From a virus, in IMG/VR virus record IMGVR_UViG_3300005747_000223, positions 1-50,201 of that record: DNA of 50,201 nucleotides; one strand, given 5' to 3'. Below the pieces are notes generated by a model that was not told the DNA's origin, did no database searches, and saw only the letters and a list, made by a program, of their open reading frames with translations. Position numbers and translations under genes: made by a program. The stretch's first letter is position 1; each line of letters begins with the position of its first letter. Of this stretch, positions 24,474 through 33,009 are shown piece after piece.

Positions 24474-25228
24474 ACGACGAAACAAGAACAATACTAGATA
24501 AAGTAAGTGAAGATATTCTTAGAAAAGAACATCTTTATAAAATTCTTGTTGTTAATAACGATGAGGTTATTAGCACTTACGAAGTTCAAACACAAATTAA
24601 TAACATTTATAATTTAGACACTTCAGCTTTTCTTCCAAACGAAGATCCAATGAGTTTAGACAAGTTTATAACTTTGACTTCTAATATCATTGCAAGCGCA
24701 CAAGATGCTGAAAGTGTTGAAAAAGAAAATTTAATCGTACTAACAGAAGAATATCCGCCAGACGAATTTCATAATATTGGCAATGGTAATGAAGTTATAG
24801 CTTACAAACTGATAAAGAGAGAGCCCGCCAATATGAATCGTAAGGCAAGTGGTAGACCCCAAAGAACATTTTCACATTCATATGATTTACTAAACCCTAA
24901 TTATCCTAATAAAACAATAGTTGTAGAATCACGACCGGTAGATCATATAATAGAACTTGCTTGCTGGGCAAAATCTAACAAGATTGCAAATAAAAGAGCC
25001 ATCTGGTTAGAGAAATTATTAATAAACAATTCTTGGCAATATCAAACTAATGGAATTGAAAGATTTCATTGGGAAGGTAGAGGCACAGATACATACACAA
25101 CAACAGGTGAACAAAGATTATTTTACAGGCCTCTTCGTTTCTTTGTAAGATTCAGAGAGTTTGAGGCCAAATTAAATTCAGTTATACAAAACATTGAAAT
25201 TATTAACGGAGGAAATTACAATGGCTAA
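24470..25228 (+). CDS. Tail-completion/tail-terminator candidate, 252 aa
   Basis: An alpha/beta protein directly before the sheath gene, the usual place for a tail-terminator or completion protein. Distinct blocks are KLIKREPANMNRKASGRPQR, PVDHIIELACWAKSNKIANK and FHWEGRGTDTY. There are no membrane segments or catalytic motifs. It overlaps the sheath gene by 8 nt. Assignment rests on gene order and size. Confidence 0.5.
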   Translation: MNDETRTILDKVSEDILRKEHLYKILVVNNDEVISTYEVQTQINNIYNLDTSAFLPNEDPMSLDKFITLTSNIIASAQDAESVEKENLIVLTEEYPPDEFHNIGNGNEVIAYKLIKREPANMNRKASGRPQRTFSHSYDLLNPNYPNKTIVVESRPVDHIIELACWAKSNKIANKRAIWLEKLLINNSWQYQTNGIERFHWEGRGTDTYTTTGEQRLFYRPLRFFVRFREFEAKLNSVIQNIEIINGGNYNG

Positions 25229-28061
25229 TCCTTATAGTGGTCAAATTTTTTCAGAATTAGTTTCTGGAAACTTATTTCAAGCAGACCAAATTACCGGTCC
25301 TTTTATCTGTATCGTAGGTACAGCAAGTTCAGGACCATCTTACACTCTTAAAAGAATTTCTTCAGCTCAAGAAGCAGCTACATTGTTTGAAGAAGATGGA
25401 GACACTGATACTCCTTTTCTTCGAGACATTGCTTTAGCTCTTCAAGAAGGTGGAGAAGCTATTACACTTTATGCAATGAGAATTGGTGGAACTCAAGGCA
25501 GCTTGCTTTTTACTCAATCTGCAAGCACAGCTACTTTAAAAATTACACCTCAATACGAAGACGCAGAAGCGTTTGAAAAATACAAAATTGCTTTAATGGA
25601 ATCAACACTTACTGCTGGTACTCAAAGAATACTTATTTATGATGATGATTTAGATGCAGTTATTTTTGATAGTGATCTTATTATTGTTCCTGATTTAGGT
25701 TTAGTAAAAGTTGAACTTAGCGAAAGTTGGGATGGTCACTATGAGTTTGGATTGGATACTAACAGTCAGCCAGATTTCGAAGGAACTGCTCCTACTTTAG
25801 CAGAGCTTCATAGTACTCCATCAAATTACTTTAATGCTACAAATCACAGCGGTACAGATACTGCAGCTCTAACTACAAAAGTAGATCCAACTGACGGAAA
25901 GAACCTTTCTAAACCTGCTCAATATGCTTGCTTAGAAAAAGCTTACGGACTTATATCTACTAGATACATGGACTTTATTGTTCCTTCTGGTGTTTATTTT
26001 GATGCGCCAAACATTACTGACACTACAGATGGTAGAGATATTTCACAAGCAAATGCTTCTCAAAAAGTTTTTACTTCAGCAAATATTGACTGGTCAGATG
26101 CAACTGCAATCGAAGGAGATTCTACAAAAGATCTTCTTGGGTACTTGTGGCAATATAAATATAAAGGTACTAAATATTCTTTCATGACTCATGCTGCAGA
26201 TCTTTTTACTGGTACTGCTAGTGGAACTGCTTATATCAATCAAAATTCTTCAGATGTTGTATCTACAGAACTAGAAGTACTTGATACGGATCTTAAAACT
26301 TTACTTGATGCGTTACACGCTGCTATTAGCGGTGTTTCAACAAACCAAGCTGATGTGGCTGCAGAGCTTACTAATTTTGATACAACCAATTCAGCTACAT
26401 ATGGAACTCTCTTTGCAGACGTATCTACTGTTAGTGGCGCAGTAAGTCTTAGTGCTGCACAAACAGCAGCCTATACTCTTGTTAATGCAATTAGACTTAA
26501 TGTAGGTTTAGAAATTACTTTGGCGGCTAGAGCTAAGTTTCTTACTTTTGAAGATGCTAATGGAGAATATCATAAAGTAAAAAATCTTAAAATTCTTGTT
26601 AAGCAATCTGCTACAGACGAAGATGGAGCCTCACTTAGTACTGGTACTGCTGAATTAGGCGATCTTGAAGCAACTGAATGGAATTCTGCAACCGGTTTGT
26701 TGACTGTTCAAGTTTTATTTAATAGTACTGAAGCAGCAGCAGTTAATGGTACATCCGTGCCTGTTGGAGACGTAACTTTAGGTACTATTAAAACAGCTTT
26801 GGAAGCTTCTGACTATATTGATAGCGTAGCTTACACTGCTGCTAGTGCCCAAGTTGGAGTCACTTATACTGACGCTGATCTTGTTTATCCAACAATTGGA
26901 GTTGGTGGCTCAGATGTAGACACTAACTCTGGAGATATTGCAGTTGGTCAGTTCTGGTTAACTCATGAAGAACTTACAGGAGAAGAAATTCCTTCTCGAG
27001 TTTGGTCTAAATTAATAGATGAAGGAAGTAATACTCAATTGAGAGAAATTAACTTTGCTCATCAATTAGCTCAGTTCTGCTACTATGCTTCTAGCTCTTA
27101 CCATATGTGTTTAGGTTTCATTTCATTTAGTAAGCCAGATTCTTTCAATAAGATCGATCTTGCAAACTTTATGGGAGCGTTGCCTGAATATCAAGGTTGG
27201 GGTGGAAAACTTACAGACGAAGCAATTAAATCAGTAGGTGAAGGAATCCTTGGGAACAAGTTTCTCGGAGGTTCAATCGGTTACAGAGGGAATGAGCTTA
27301 AAGGTGGATCTGCATCTCAAGGTTATGCTTTTGGTGGACTTGTTTGCACTAAAGGACTTTCTCTTCCTAACAAAGAGCCTTATGGAATCGCTCAAGGTGA
27401 TGAAAAGAAAGATGTAAATAAATTCCCAGTTGATATTGGTAGACACATTGTAGTTTCTGCTTCTTGGCCAATTTGCTCTTTCAGTTTAAGCGGAACTACT
27501 ATTGCTGCTAGACATTCTATTCCTGCTTTGCTTGCTGCTAAAGTATTTGTGACTCCTGTCAATCAAGAACCTTTTGGAGAAGTAAATGGTGCGGTTAGAG
27601 CTAATGTTCTTCTTAGCGATGCTGAACAACAATTAGTTGCTGACGGATATGCTGGAGATTGTAGAATTGCTAGAATTACAATGCTTGATTCTGCTGCTAT
27701 TGGTGGAAGCAATTACATTACTAGTATTTCAACTGCTGCTCATTGGAAAGATGATTATAAAAGAATTTCTACTATTCGATGTGTAAATCGAGTTGTAAAT
27801 GGATTGAGAAATCTTGCAAAAAGATATATTGGTTCTTCTTTTAGCTCTGCTATGATTACTTCTCTTCAATCAGCAATTAATGGTTATTTGAAATCTGAAC
27901 AAGATGTAGGAGTTCACCAAGGTGCAATCGCTACTCTTTCTTACACAAGAGCAGATCGAATTAATGGAAATCTTAAAATTACATTGAAAATGGTTCCGCC
28001 ATTTGCTTTGGAAACAATTACTATCACAACTTCTGTTGCCGCAGATGCTAGTGAATTATAA
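25221..28061 (+). CDS. Contractile tail sheath protein, 946 aa
   Basis: The sheath contracts to drive the tube through the envelope. The N-terminal domain starts MANPYSGQIFSELVSGN, and the C-terminal 170 residues carry the typical sheath end (DCRIARITMLDSAAIGG, LAKRYIGSSFSSAMITSLQ, INGNLKITLKMVPPFALETI). The start is the ATG at 25221 with GGAGG 8 nt upstream rather than a longer in-frame start without one. At 946 aa it is clearly larger than most sheaths (about 400-700 aa); the extra mass is in Ala/Thr/Asp-rich inserts between about residues 190 and 590 that probably decorate the outside. It is followed by the tube gene. Confidence 0.9.
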   Translation: MANPYSGQIFSELVSGNLFQADQITGPFICIVGTASSGPSYTLKRISSAQEAATLFEEDGDTDTPFLRDIALALQEGGEAITLYAMRIGGTQGSLLFTQSASTATLKITPQYEDAEAFEKYKIALMESTLTAGTQRILIYDDDLDAVIFDSDLIIVPDLGLVKVELSESWDGHYEFGLDTNSQPDFEGTAPTLAELHSTPSNYFNATNHSGTDTAALTTKVDPTDGKNLSKPAQYACLEKAYGLISTRYMDFIVPSGVYFDAPNITDTTDGRDISQANASQKVFTSANIDWSDATAIEGDSTKDLLGYLWQYKYKGTKYSFMTHAADLFTGTASGTAYINQNSSDVVSTELEVLDTDLKTLLDALHAAISGVSTNQADVAAELTNFDTTNSATYGTLFADVSTVSGAVSLSAAQTAAYTLVNAIRLNVGLEITLAARAKFLTFEDANGEYHKVKNLKILVKQSATDEDGASLSTGTAELGDLEATEWNSATGLLTVQVLFNSTEAAAVNGTSVPVGDVTLGTIKTALEASDYIDSVAYTAASAQVGVTYTDADLVYPTIGVGGSDVDTNSGDIAVGQFWLTHEELTGEEIPSRVWSKLIDEGSNTQLREINFAHQLAQFCYYASSSYHMCLGFISFSKPDSFNKIDLANFMGALPEYQGWGGKLTDEAIKSVGEGILGNKFLGGSIGYRGNELKGGSASQGYAFGGLVCTKGLSLPNKEPYGIAQGDEKKDVNKFPVDIGRHIVVSASWPICSFSLSGTTIAARHSIPALLAAKVFVTPVNQEPFGEVNGAVRANVLLSDAEQQLVADGYAGDCRIARITMLDSAAIGGSNYITSISTAAHWKDDYKRISTIRCVNRVVNGLRNLAKRYIGSSFSSAMITSLQSAINGYLKSEQDVGVHQGAIATLSYTRADRINGNLKITLKMVPPFALETITITTSVAADASEL

Positions 28062-28084
28062 CAACAAAATAAGGAGATAAAACA

Positions 28085-28801
28085 ATGGCTTCAAGTTTAG
28101 ACTTATCAAGAACTTATACTAGTTTTTCTGGTGTAGATATTAAAGTTGTGATTGATGGAAATGTTGCTGGTACTATGCAGGCGGTTTCTTATGCAATTCA
28201 ACGTGAAAAAGCACCCATTTATGTTATGGGTAAAGTAGACCCTCTTTCCTTTTCGAGAGGAAAGAGAGGTATTGCAGGAACAATGATTTCAATCATGTTA
28301 GATCAACATATGATTTGGCGTGAACCTTGGGCAACTGGTGCAAATGTAGTCCTAGACAAAGATGAAATTATTCCGAGCGAATGGGACATGTCACTCGGTT
28401 TAGATCAAAGTATTGATAAATTTGCTGGAATACAAGCTGCGAATGGCTCAGCGCCTCCAGGAATAGATGATGCTTTAACAGGAAGTTTGTCTGATGGTTG
28501 GGAAGCACGCGGAGCTAATTATGTTGATCAAATTGCTCCATTTGATATTTCAATTATTGCAGTAAATGAATATGGTAAAGCTGCTATGATGCGAATTTAT
28601 GGATGTGAAATCCTTAATGAAGGGTCTGGTTTTTCTATTGACGATATTGTTATTGAAAATCAAATGACTTACATTTGTAGAACTATTCTTCCATGGAAAT
28701 CTATGGGCGGATGGAAAACAGATGGCAGTACTATTAACGGTCCTTATGGTGTGGGAACTGCATCTAATAATGGAACTAGTTATGATCAAGGTACTTCATA
28801 A
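28085..28801 (+). CDS. Tail tube protein, 238 aa
   Basis: Forms the inner tube of the contractile tail. It sits right after the sheath gene with an AAGGAG site. The pattern SSLDLSRTYTSFSGVDIKVV, IYVMGKVDPLSFSRGKRGI-AGTMI and PFDISIIAVNEYG then MRIYGCEILNEGSGFSIDD fits a tube-type beta-barrel. Both following genes share these blocks in expanded form. A perfect terminator follows at 28831-28867, consistent with strong separate expression. Confidence 0.85.
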   Translation: MASSLDLSRTYTSFSGVDIKVVIDGNVAGTMQAVSYAIQREKAPIYVMGKVDPLSFSRGKRGIAGTMISIMLDQHMIWREPWATGANVVLDKDEIIPSEWDMSLGLDQSIDKFAGIQAANGSAPPGIDDALTGSLSDGWEARGANYVDQIAPFDISIIAVNEYGKAAMMRIYGCEILNEGSGFSIDDIVIENQMTYICRTILPWKSMGGWKTDGSTINGPYGVGTASNNGTSYDQGTS

Positions 28802-28830
28802 TAAATCTTAAAAAATTTAGTTTATAAAAA

Positions 28831-28867
28831 GCTGCCCCTTTGTTGGGGCAGCCCATTTATTTTTATT
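28831..28867 (+). terminator. Rho-independent terminator after the tail tube gene
   Basis: GCTGCCCC (28831-28838) and GGGGCAGC (28845-28852) form a perfect 8-bp stem with loop TTTGTT, followed by CCATTTATTTTTATT. It ends about 10 nt before the next ATG, so downstream genes need readthrough or another promoter. Confidence 0.85.
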
Positions 28868-28875
28868 GAGAATGT

Positions 28876-30225
28876 ATGTCTTCAACTACTTTAAAGCATA
28901 GATACTCTTTTTCTGGTTCAGATACTAAAGCTTACGCTTATTATAGGCAAAGTGATAACAATGGAAAGATGTATCATCTTGAAGCAATGCACACTTTGTC
29001 TTGTTCAGTTTTCGAAGCAAAAGGAAGAGTGCGCTCACTTGGTTTCAAATCAATTAGAGGTTTCACTAGGGCGGTTCGAGAAATATCTGGAACTATGATC
29101 ATGCTAGTTATTGAAGATCATCCTTTAGCGCCTTTAATGAAAGCAAATCCTTTTAAAGGATCAAATAGATATGGCGGCGATAAAAGAAGCTGGTCTATAG
29201 ACGCCAGAGAAACTGCTCTTGGATCTACCTCATTCACTAGATACGGTCCACAAAGTGATGATTTTATGGAAACAGATTATACTAGAATTCCAACAACATT
29301 GCCTCCTTTTAATATTTTTGTAACTTTTCAAAGTGAAATTCCGATTGGAAGTGAAGTCAGAAATTTAAGTTCAACAGTAGTGGGACACCAAACTCGCGAA
29401 GACGGAACGATAATACAAAAAAGTCGAGAAACAGTTTTAAACAAAACAAAATACAGACGTGGAGGATTTGAAATTCAAGATGTAGAAATTCTTGGAGAAG
29501 GAATAGTTACTTCTGTAAACGATATGGTTACTGAAATTCAGTATCAATTTGTTGCTAGAGATTATAAAGAATTTTCTTTAGAAGAAGCTAGAAGCTATAT
29601 TGAGAAGTTAGAAAGAATAAAATTTGAAAATGTTCAAAAAAGCCATGAGCAGGAATTGTATTTGAATCTTTCAAATTTAGTAAATCCACCAAGTATAGTA
29701 ATAGGAAAAGATGGAACTATTAATCTTACAAATGTTGTCAGAAACAGCTCAGCATCTCCTGCCGCTAAGCAGCTTTTAGGAAATCCTAATATGATGAGTA
29801 GGGCTGATGGAAGTAATTCTCAAAAAACAAAAGAACAAGAAGCTGTAAATTACATTTTGGAGCAAAAAAGATTGAATGATGAGAAAAAAGCAGCATTTGT
29901 TAAAAGTACTTATTATGCTACTATTTCTGCAAGTTCATTGGCTAAGACTTTTTCAAAACAAGAAGCATCTGGAGAAAGCACTTTGTATAAAGTTTATGGC
30001 CCTACAAACAGGAATGGACAAACATCTCCTGGACATGATTACTATGGAGAAAAGATACCAGGAACAAATGCGGATATAGAGTATTATACTGTTCATCCTC
30101 CAAAGTTTGAAAACGGTGAGTATACATTCAAAGTAGATTTTTCCAATAAATCAGGGTCGCATACTCATGAAAGAATTATTAAAAATGCAACAGGTCAGAT
30201 CAGTTATGCTGATTTTTTACAGTAG
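28876..30225 (+). CDS. Tube-fold tail protein with C-terminal extension, 449 aa
   Basis: Residues 1-225 repeat the tube plan: HRYSFSGSDTKAYAYYR, VRSLGFKSIRGFTRAVREI-SGTMI, PFNIFVTFQ (about 144) and FEIQDVEILGEGIVTSVND (about 198), matching the equivalent blocks of the tube protein and of the next gene. Residues about 225-449 are a helical then beta-rich extension found only here. It likely caps or initiates the tube near the baseplate, as tube-like proteins do in other myoviruses. The ribosome-binding site is weak. It ends 6 nt before the next gene. Confidence 0.65.
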   Translation: MSSTTLKHRYSFSGSDTKAYAYYRQSDNNGKMYHLEAMHTLSCSVFEAKGRVRSLGFKSIRGFTRAVREISGTMIMLVIEDHPLAPLMKANPFKGSNRYGGDKRSWSIDARETALGSTSFTRYGPQSDDFMETDYTRIPTTLPPFNIFVTFQSEIPIGSEVRNLSSTVVGHQTREDGTIIQKSRETVLNKTKYRRGGFEIQDVEILGEGIVTSVNDMVTEIQYQFVARDYKEFSLEEARSYIEKLERIKFENVQKSHEQELYLNLSNLVNPPSIVIGKDGTINLTNVVRNSSASPAAKQLLGNPNMMSRADGSNSQKTKEQEAVNYILEQKRLNDEKKAAFVKSTYYATISASSLAKTFSKQEASGESTLYKVYGPTNRNGQTSPGHDYYGEKIPGTNADIEYYTVHPPKFENGEYTFKVDFSNKSGSHTHERIIKNATGQISYADFLQ

Positions 30226-30231
30226 GAAATT

Positions 30232-31620
30232 ATGAGTAATAGTAGTTTTTATGGATATAGTTATTTTTCCGGCGCTAACTGTTTTGTTAAAATAAATGGA
30301 ATGCCTGCTTTGGAAATGGCAGGAATATCTTATCAAGTTCAAGAAAGTACTCAACCTATTTATGGGTATTCTTCTAGAATTTTTGATGCAGTAGCTATAG
30401 GACAAAAAATAGTTAGAGGTAATTTTGTAATTAATTTTATTTCTCCAAATTATTTAGCCAGAATGATTGATGTAAGTAGAGCTAAAATAAATGCTGAAGC
30501 TATTGCTGCTCGCTATACCAAGTACAGTGGCGAAGAAATAGATCGTCTTGTTTCTGCTGATAAGAATACTGAACTTATTGGTTTAGAAAAAAAGTTTTTA
30601 AATGATTCTTATAGGGATTACAAGATTTACGAAATAGAAAGAGCAGCAGAAATGAAAGGTTTTAATGAAGTTGCACAAAAAGCTCGCAACTTGATTGATG
30701 GATCTTATGATAATACAAAAAGTTTATTGACTGTTAAATCGTTACAAGAAGAAGTCTACGATGATAAAATAAATGAGATTATGAGTAGATATAGTGACAG
30801 ATTGAGCGATGAAGAAATGAATGAGTATATTGATACTTATATTGGAAGAGGTCTATCCTATACTATTAATCCGATGTACAATGAGCTGGAAGAAAGATTG
30901 TTGAAAGTCAATCAAAGTGAAGCCCAAATGGTTGTTGATACTTTTCTTAAAGAAAAAAGAAAAGAAATAAGCGCGAGATATCAAGAAGACTATTTGAATC
31001 AAAGATATAATGAAGTGAATACAGCTGAAGTAGCGTTTTTAAAAGAATTAGAAATAATTGAAACAGAGTTAAAATATGAAGAAAGAATTCGAGCTTCAGA
31101 AGGAATGAGAATGAACCAGGCTAGAGGTAATGCTCTTAGTGCTGCTTACGATATAGCAGAATCAAATATAGAATATGATATTACAGTTGAAACTGCAGAA
31201 GAAGCTATTGAATACTATGAAAGTAATTTGAAAGCCTATAGACAATCATTGGAAGATGAAAATAAAAGTATCGTTGAGAAAGAAATAGAAACTAGAAGAA
31301 ATTATGAAATAATTATAGAAAAATTAAAAGCAGCAAAAACTATTAGTAGCAAAAAAGCAATAGAAGCCCAATTGAAAGCTTTAGAAGATGCTACAAATAG
31401 TTATTATACAAATCAAGAACAAAGCAATTTAGTAGGATTAAGTAGAATCAATGATATTGGTCTTTTAGGGCCATTTAATATTGACATTCAGTTTGCAGAA
31501 GAATATACTATAACAATAGTAGACGCTTTTCTAACATCAAGAGGAAGTATGATACAAATAGACGAGAATGCTATAGTTGAAGAATATAGTTTTTTTGCTA
31601 GAGATATTAAGTATACTTAA
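30232..31620 (+). CDS. Tube-fold tail protein with long helical insertion, 462 aa
   Basis: The N-terminus (GYSYFSGANCFVKINGMPAL, IYGYSSRIFDAVAIGQKIVR-GNFVI) and the end (GPFNIDIQF at about 413 and VDAFLTSRGSMIQIDENAIV) match the first and last strands of the tube protein. Between about residues 80 and 395 lies a charged helical, coiled-coil-like insert rich in Glu and Arg. The insert could project from the tube or plug its lumen. It sits between the second tube-fold gene and the tail chaperones, so a distal tube or tube-initiator role is likely. Confidence 0.65.
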   Translation: MSNSSFYGYSYFSGANCFVKINGMPALEMAGISYQVQESTQPIYGYSSRIFDAVAIGQKIVRGNFVINFISPNYLARMIDVSRAKINAEAIAARYTKYSGEEIDRLVSADKNTELIGLEKKFLNDSYRDYKIYEIERAAEMKGFNEVAQKARNLIDGSYDNTKSLLTVKSLQEEVYDDKINEIMSRYSDRLSDEEMNEYIDTYIGRGLSYTINPMYNELEERLLKVNQSEAQMVVDTFLKEKRKEISARYQEDYLNQRYNEVNTAEVAFLKELEIIETELKYEERIRASEGMRMNQARGNALSAAYDIAESNIEYDITVETAEEAIEYYESNLKAYRQSLEDENKSIVEKEIETRRNYEIIIEKLKAAKTISSKKAIEAQLKALEDATNSYYTNQEQSNLVGLSRINDIGLLGPFNIDIQFAEEYTITIVDAFLTSRGSMIQIDENAIVEEYSFFARDIKYT

Positions 31621-31629
31621 GGAGTATAA

Positions 31630-32358
31630 ATGCAAACCGTAGATGGTAAAATTAAACTAGGATCAGATCTAAACGATAATCAATTAAAAGCTTTGCAAAA
31701 AGCTTCTTTAACTGGAAGCGAGATACTAGATAATATGGATAATTTAAATCAAGAAATTGGTGAAACCACAGGGCAAGAAATGCCCAAAGCCAAGGTACCA
31801 AAAAATATTAAAAAAATAAAAAAGGCACAAACAACTATGACACTTGATCAAGAACTTGAAGAAATGAATAAGAAACTTGATGCTAAAATGAAAGCTCAAG
31901 AAAAAGAAATGGCAGTGGAAGAAGAAGAAGAAATTTTAGAAGAGCCAGAATCTCAAGGTTCTATTAAAGATCAAGTCATGGACTTATTGAAAAAAAGTCA
32001 TGGAGCTCCTAGTGAAGCTCAAATTGCACAATGGAAAGCTCAGCATGGTCAGAATGGAGTTTATGCTATTGGTATGGGTGAAGGTGATGTTTATGTCTTT
32101 ACTCATTTGAAACGTGGGCAATGGAAAAAAATTCAAGAGATCATGAGCAAGATGCAAGCTTCCGATGATTCTTTCGACGCAGAAGATGAAATGAAAAAGA
32201 AAGTAGTGCAATATTGTGTATTGTGGCCAAATCCTCTTCCACTGGAATTCTTTTACAATTCGCGAGCAGGTGTACTTGATGCAATTTATCAAAGTATTTT
32301 GTTGAATTCATACTTCTTGTCACCACAACAAACAATGATGCTTACTACTCAGCTCTAA
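31630..32358 (+). CDS. Tail assembly chaperone-like protein, 242 aa
   Basis: Residues 1-115 are a flexible, acidic, coiled-coil-prone arm (DQELEEMNKKLDAKMKAQEK). Residues about 120-240 form a compact domain with APSEAQIAQWKAQHGQNGVY and VYVFTHLKRGQWKKIQEIM, a pattern I associate with tail assembly chaperone or tail-adaptor proteins of large phages. It lies just before another chaperone-like gene and the giant tail genes, the standard place for chaperones of the tape measure. AAGGAG precedes the ATG. No -1 slippery site is apparent at its end. Confidence 0.55.
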   Translation: MQTVDGKIKLGSDLNDNQLKALQKASLTGSEILDNMDNLNQEIGETTGQEMPKAKVPKNIKKIKKAQTTMTLDQELEEMNKKLDAKMKAQEKEMAVEEEEEILEEPESQGSIKDQVMDLLKKSHGAPSEAQIAQWKAQHGQNGVYAIGMGEGDVYVFTHLKRGQWKKIQEIMSKMQASDDSFDAEDEMKKKVVQYCVLWPNPLPLEFFYNSRAGVLDAIYQSILLNSYFLSPQQTMMLTTQL

Positions 32359-32359
32359 T

Positions 32360-33007
32360 ATGATTGATGAAATTCTTGAAGCTAAAGGAAACATTTATCA
32401 AACGATTATGCCTGAAGAAGGCATATCGTTTAGGTATAGGCTTCTTACGCTTAAAGAATACAAAGTCCATAGACTTTTAATAGATAATCAAATATTAAAC
32501 CAAGAAGATTGCTTCATGAAAGTGTTCGAAAGATGCTTTCTTGGGCAGTCTTTTTTATTATCTGATAATTTACCTGCTGGTATACTTATTAGTATCGGCA
32601 GATTAATTATGTGGATGTCTGGAGATTCAGATGCCCAAACATTGATTCAAGACATAGATAGACATAGAGCTATGAACCCTACAGAGAGTGTATATGCTTA
32701 TATGCAAGCTGCTATTTTAACAGCAATGCCTTCTTACACCATAGAAGAACTTGAAGATTGGGACAGAGAAAAGTTATTAAAGATTTTTACTATTGCTGAA
32801 AATGTTTTAGAAAAACAAAGGGAAGGATACAGTAGGCTGACTCTTGAAATTAAGGAACCTGGAAAAAGAGAAAAGCCTGCTCATGGAATTGATTTCGAAA
32901 AAGAAAATAGAGTTATAAGAAAACATCAAAATCCTTTCGATTTAGAAGAAGCGCAAAGTAAACTAGATAAGGAGCAATTGCAAAAGCTTGAAAGAATGAG
33001 GAGATAA
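32360..33007 (+). CDS. Second tail assembly chaperone candidate, 215 aa
   Basis: A helical, charged protein beginning MIDEILEAKGNIYQTIMPEE, with ILISIGRLIMWMSGDSDAQ in the middle and a basic, Lys/Glu-rich C-terminus. It starts 1 nt after the previous stop, with no strong ribosome-binding site, so translation is probably coupled. Its place between the first chaperone-like gene and the 1392-aa gene supports a tail chaperone role; there is no motif proof. Confidence 0.5.
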   Translation: MIDEILEAKGNIYQTIMPEEGISFRYRLLTLKEYKVHRLLIDNQILNQEDCFMKVFERCFLGQSFLLSDNLPAGILISIGRLIMWMSGDSDAQTLIQDIDRHRAMNPTESVYAYMQAAILTAMPSYTIEELEDWDREKLLKIFTIAENVLEKQREGYSRLTLEIKEPGKREKPAHGIDFEKENRVIRKHQNPFDLEEAQSKLDKEQLQKLERMRR

Positions 33008-33009
33008 AA

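Noticed and set aside
32300-32420. Programmed -1 frameshift between the two tail chaperone-like genes
   Set aside because: No slippery heptamer or following pseudoknot is evident, and the second gene has its own ATG 1 nt after the stop.
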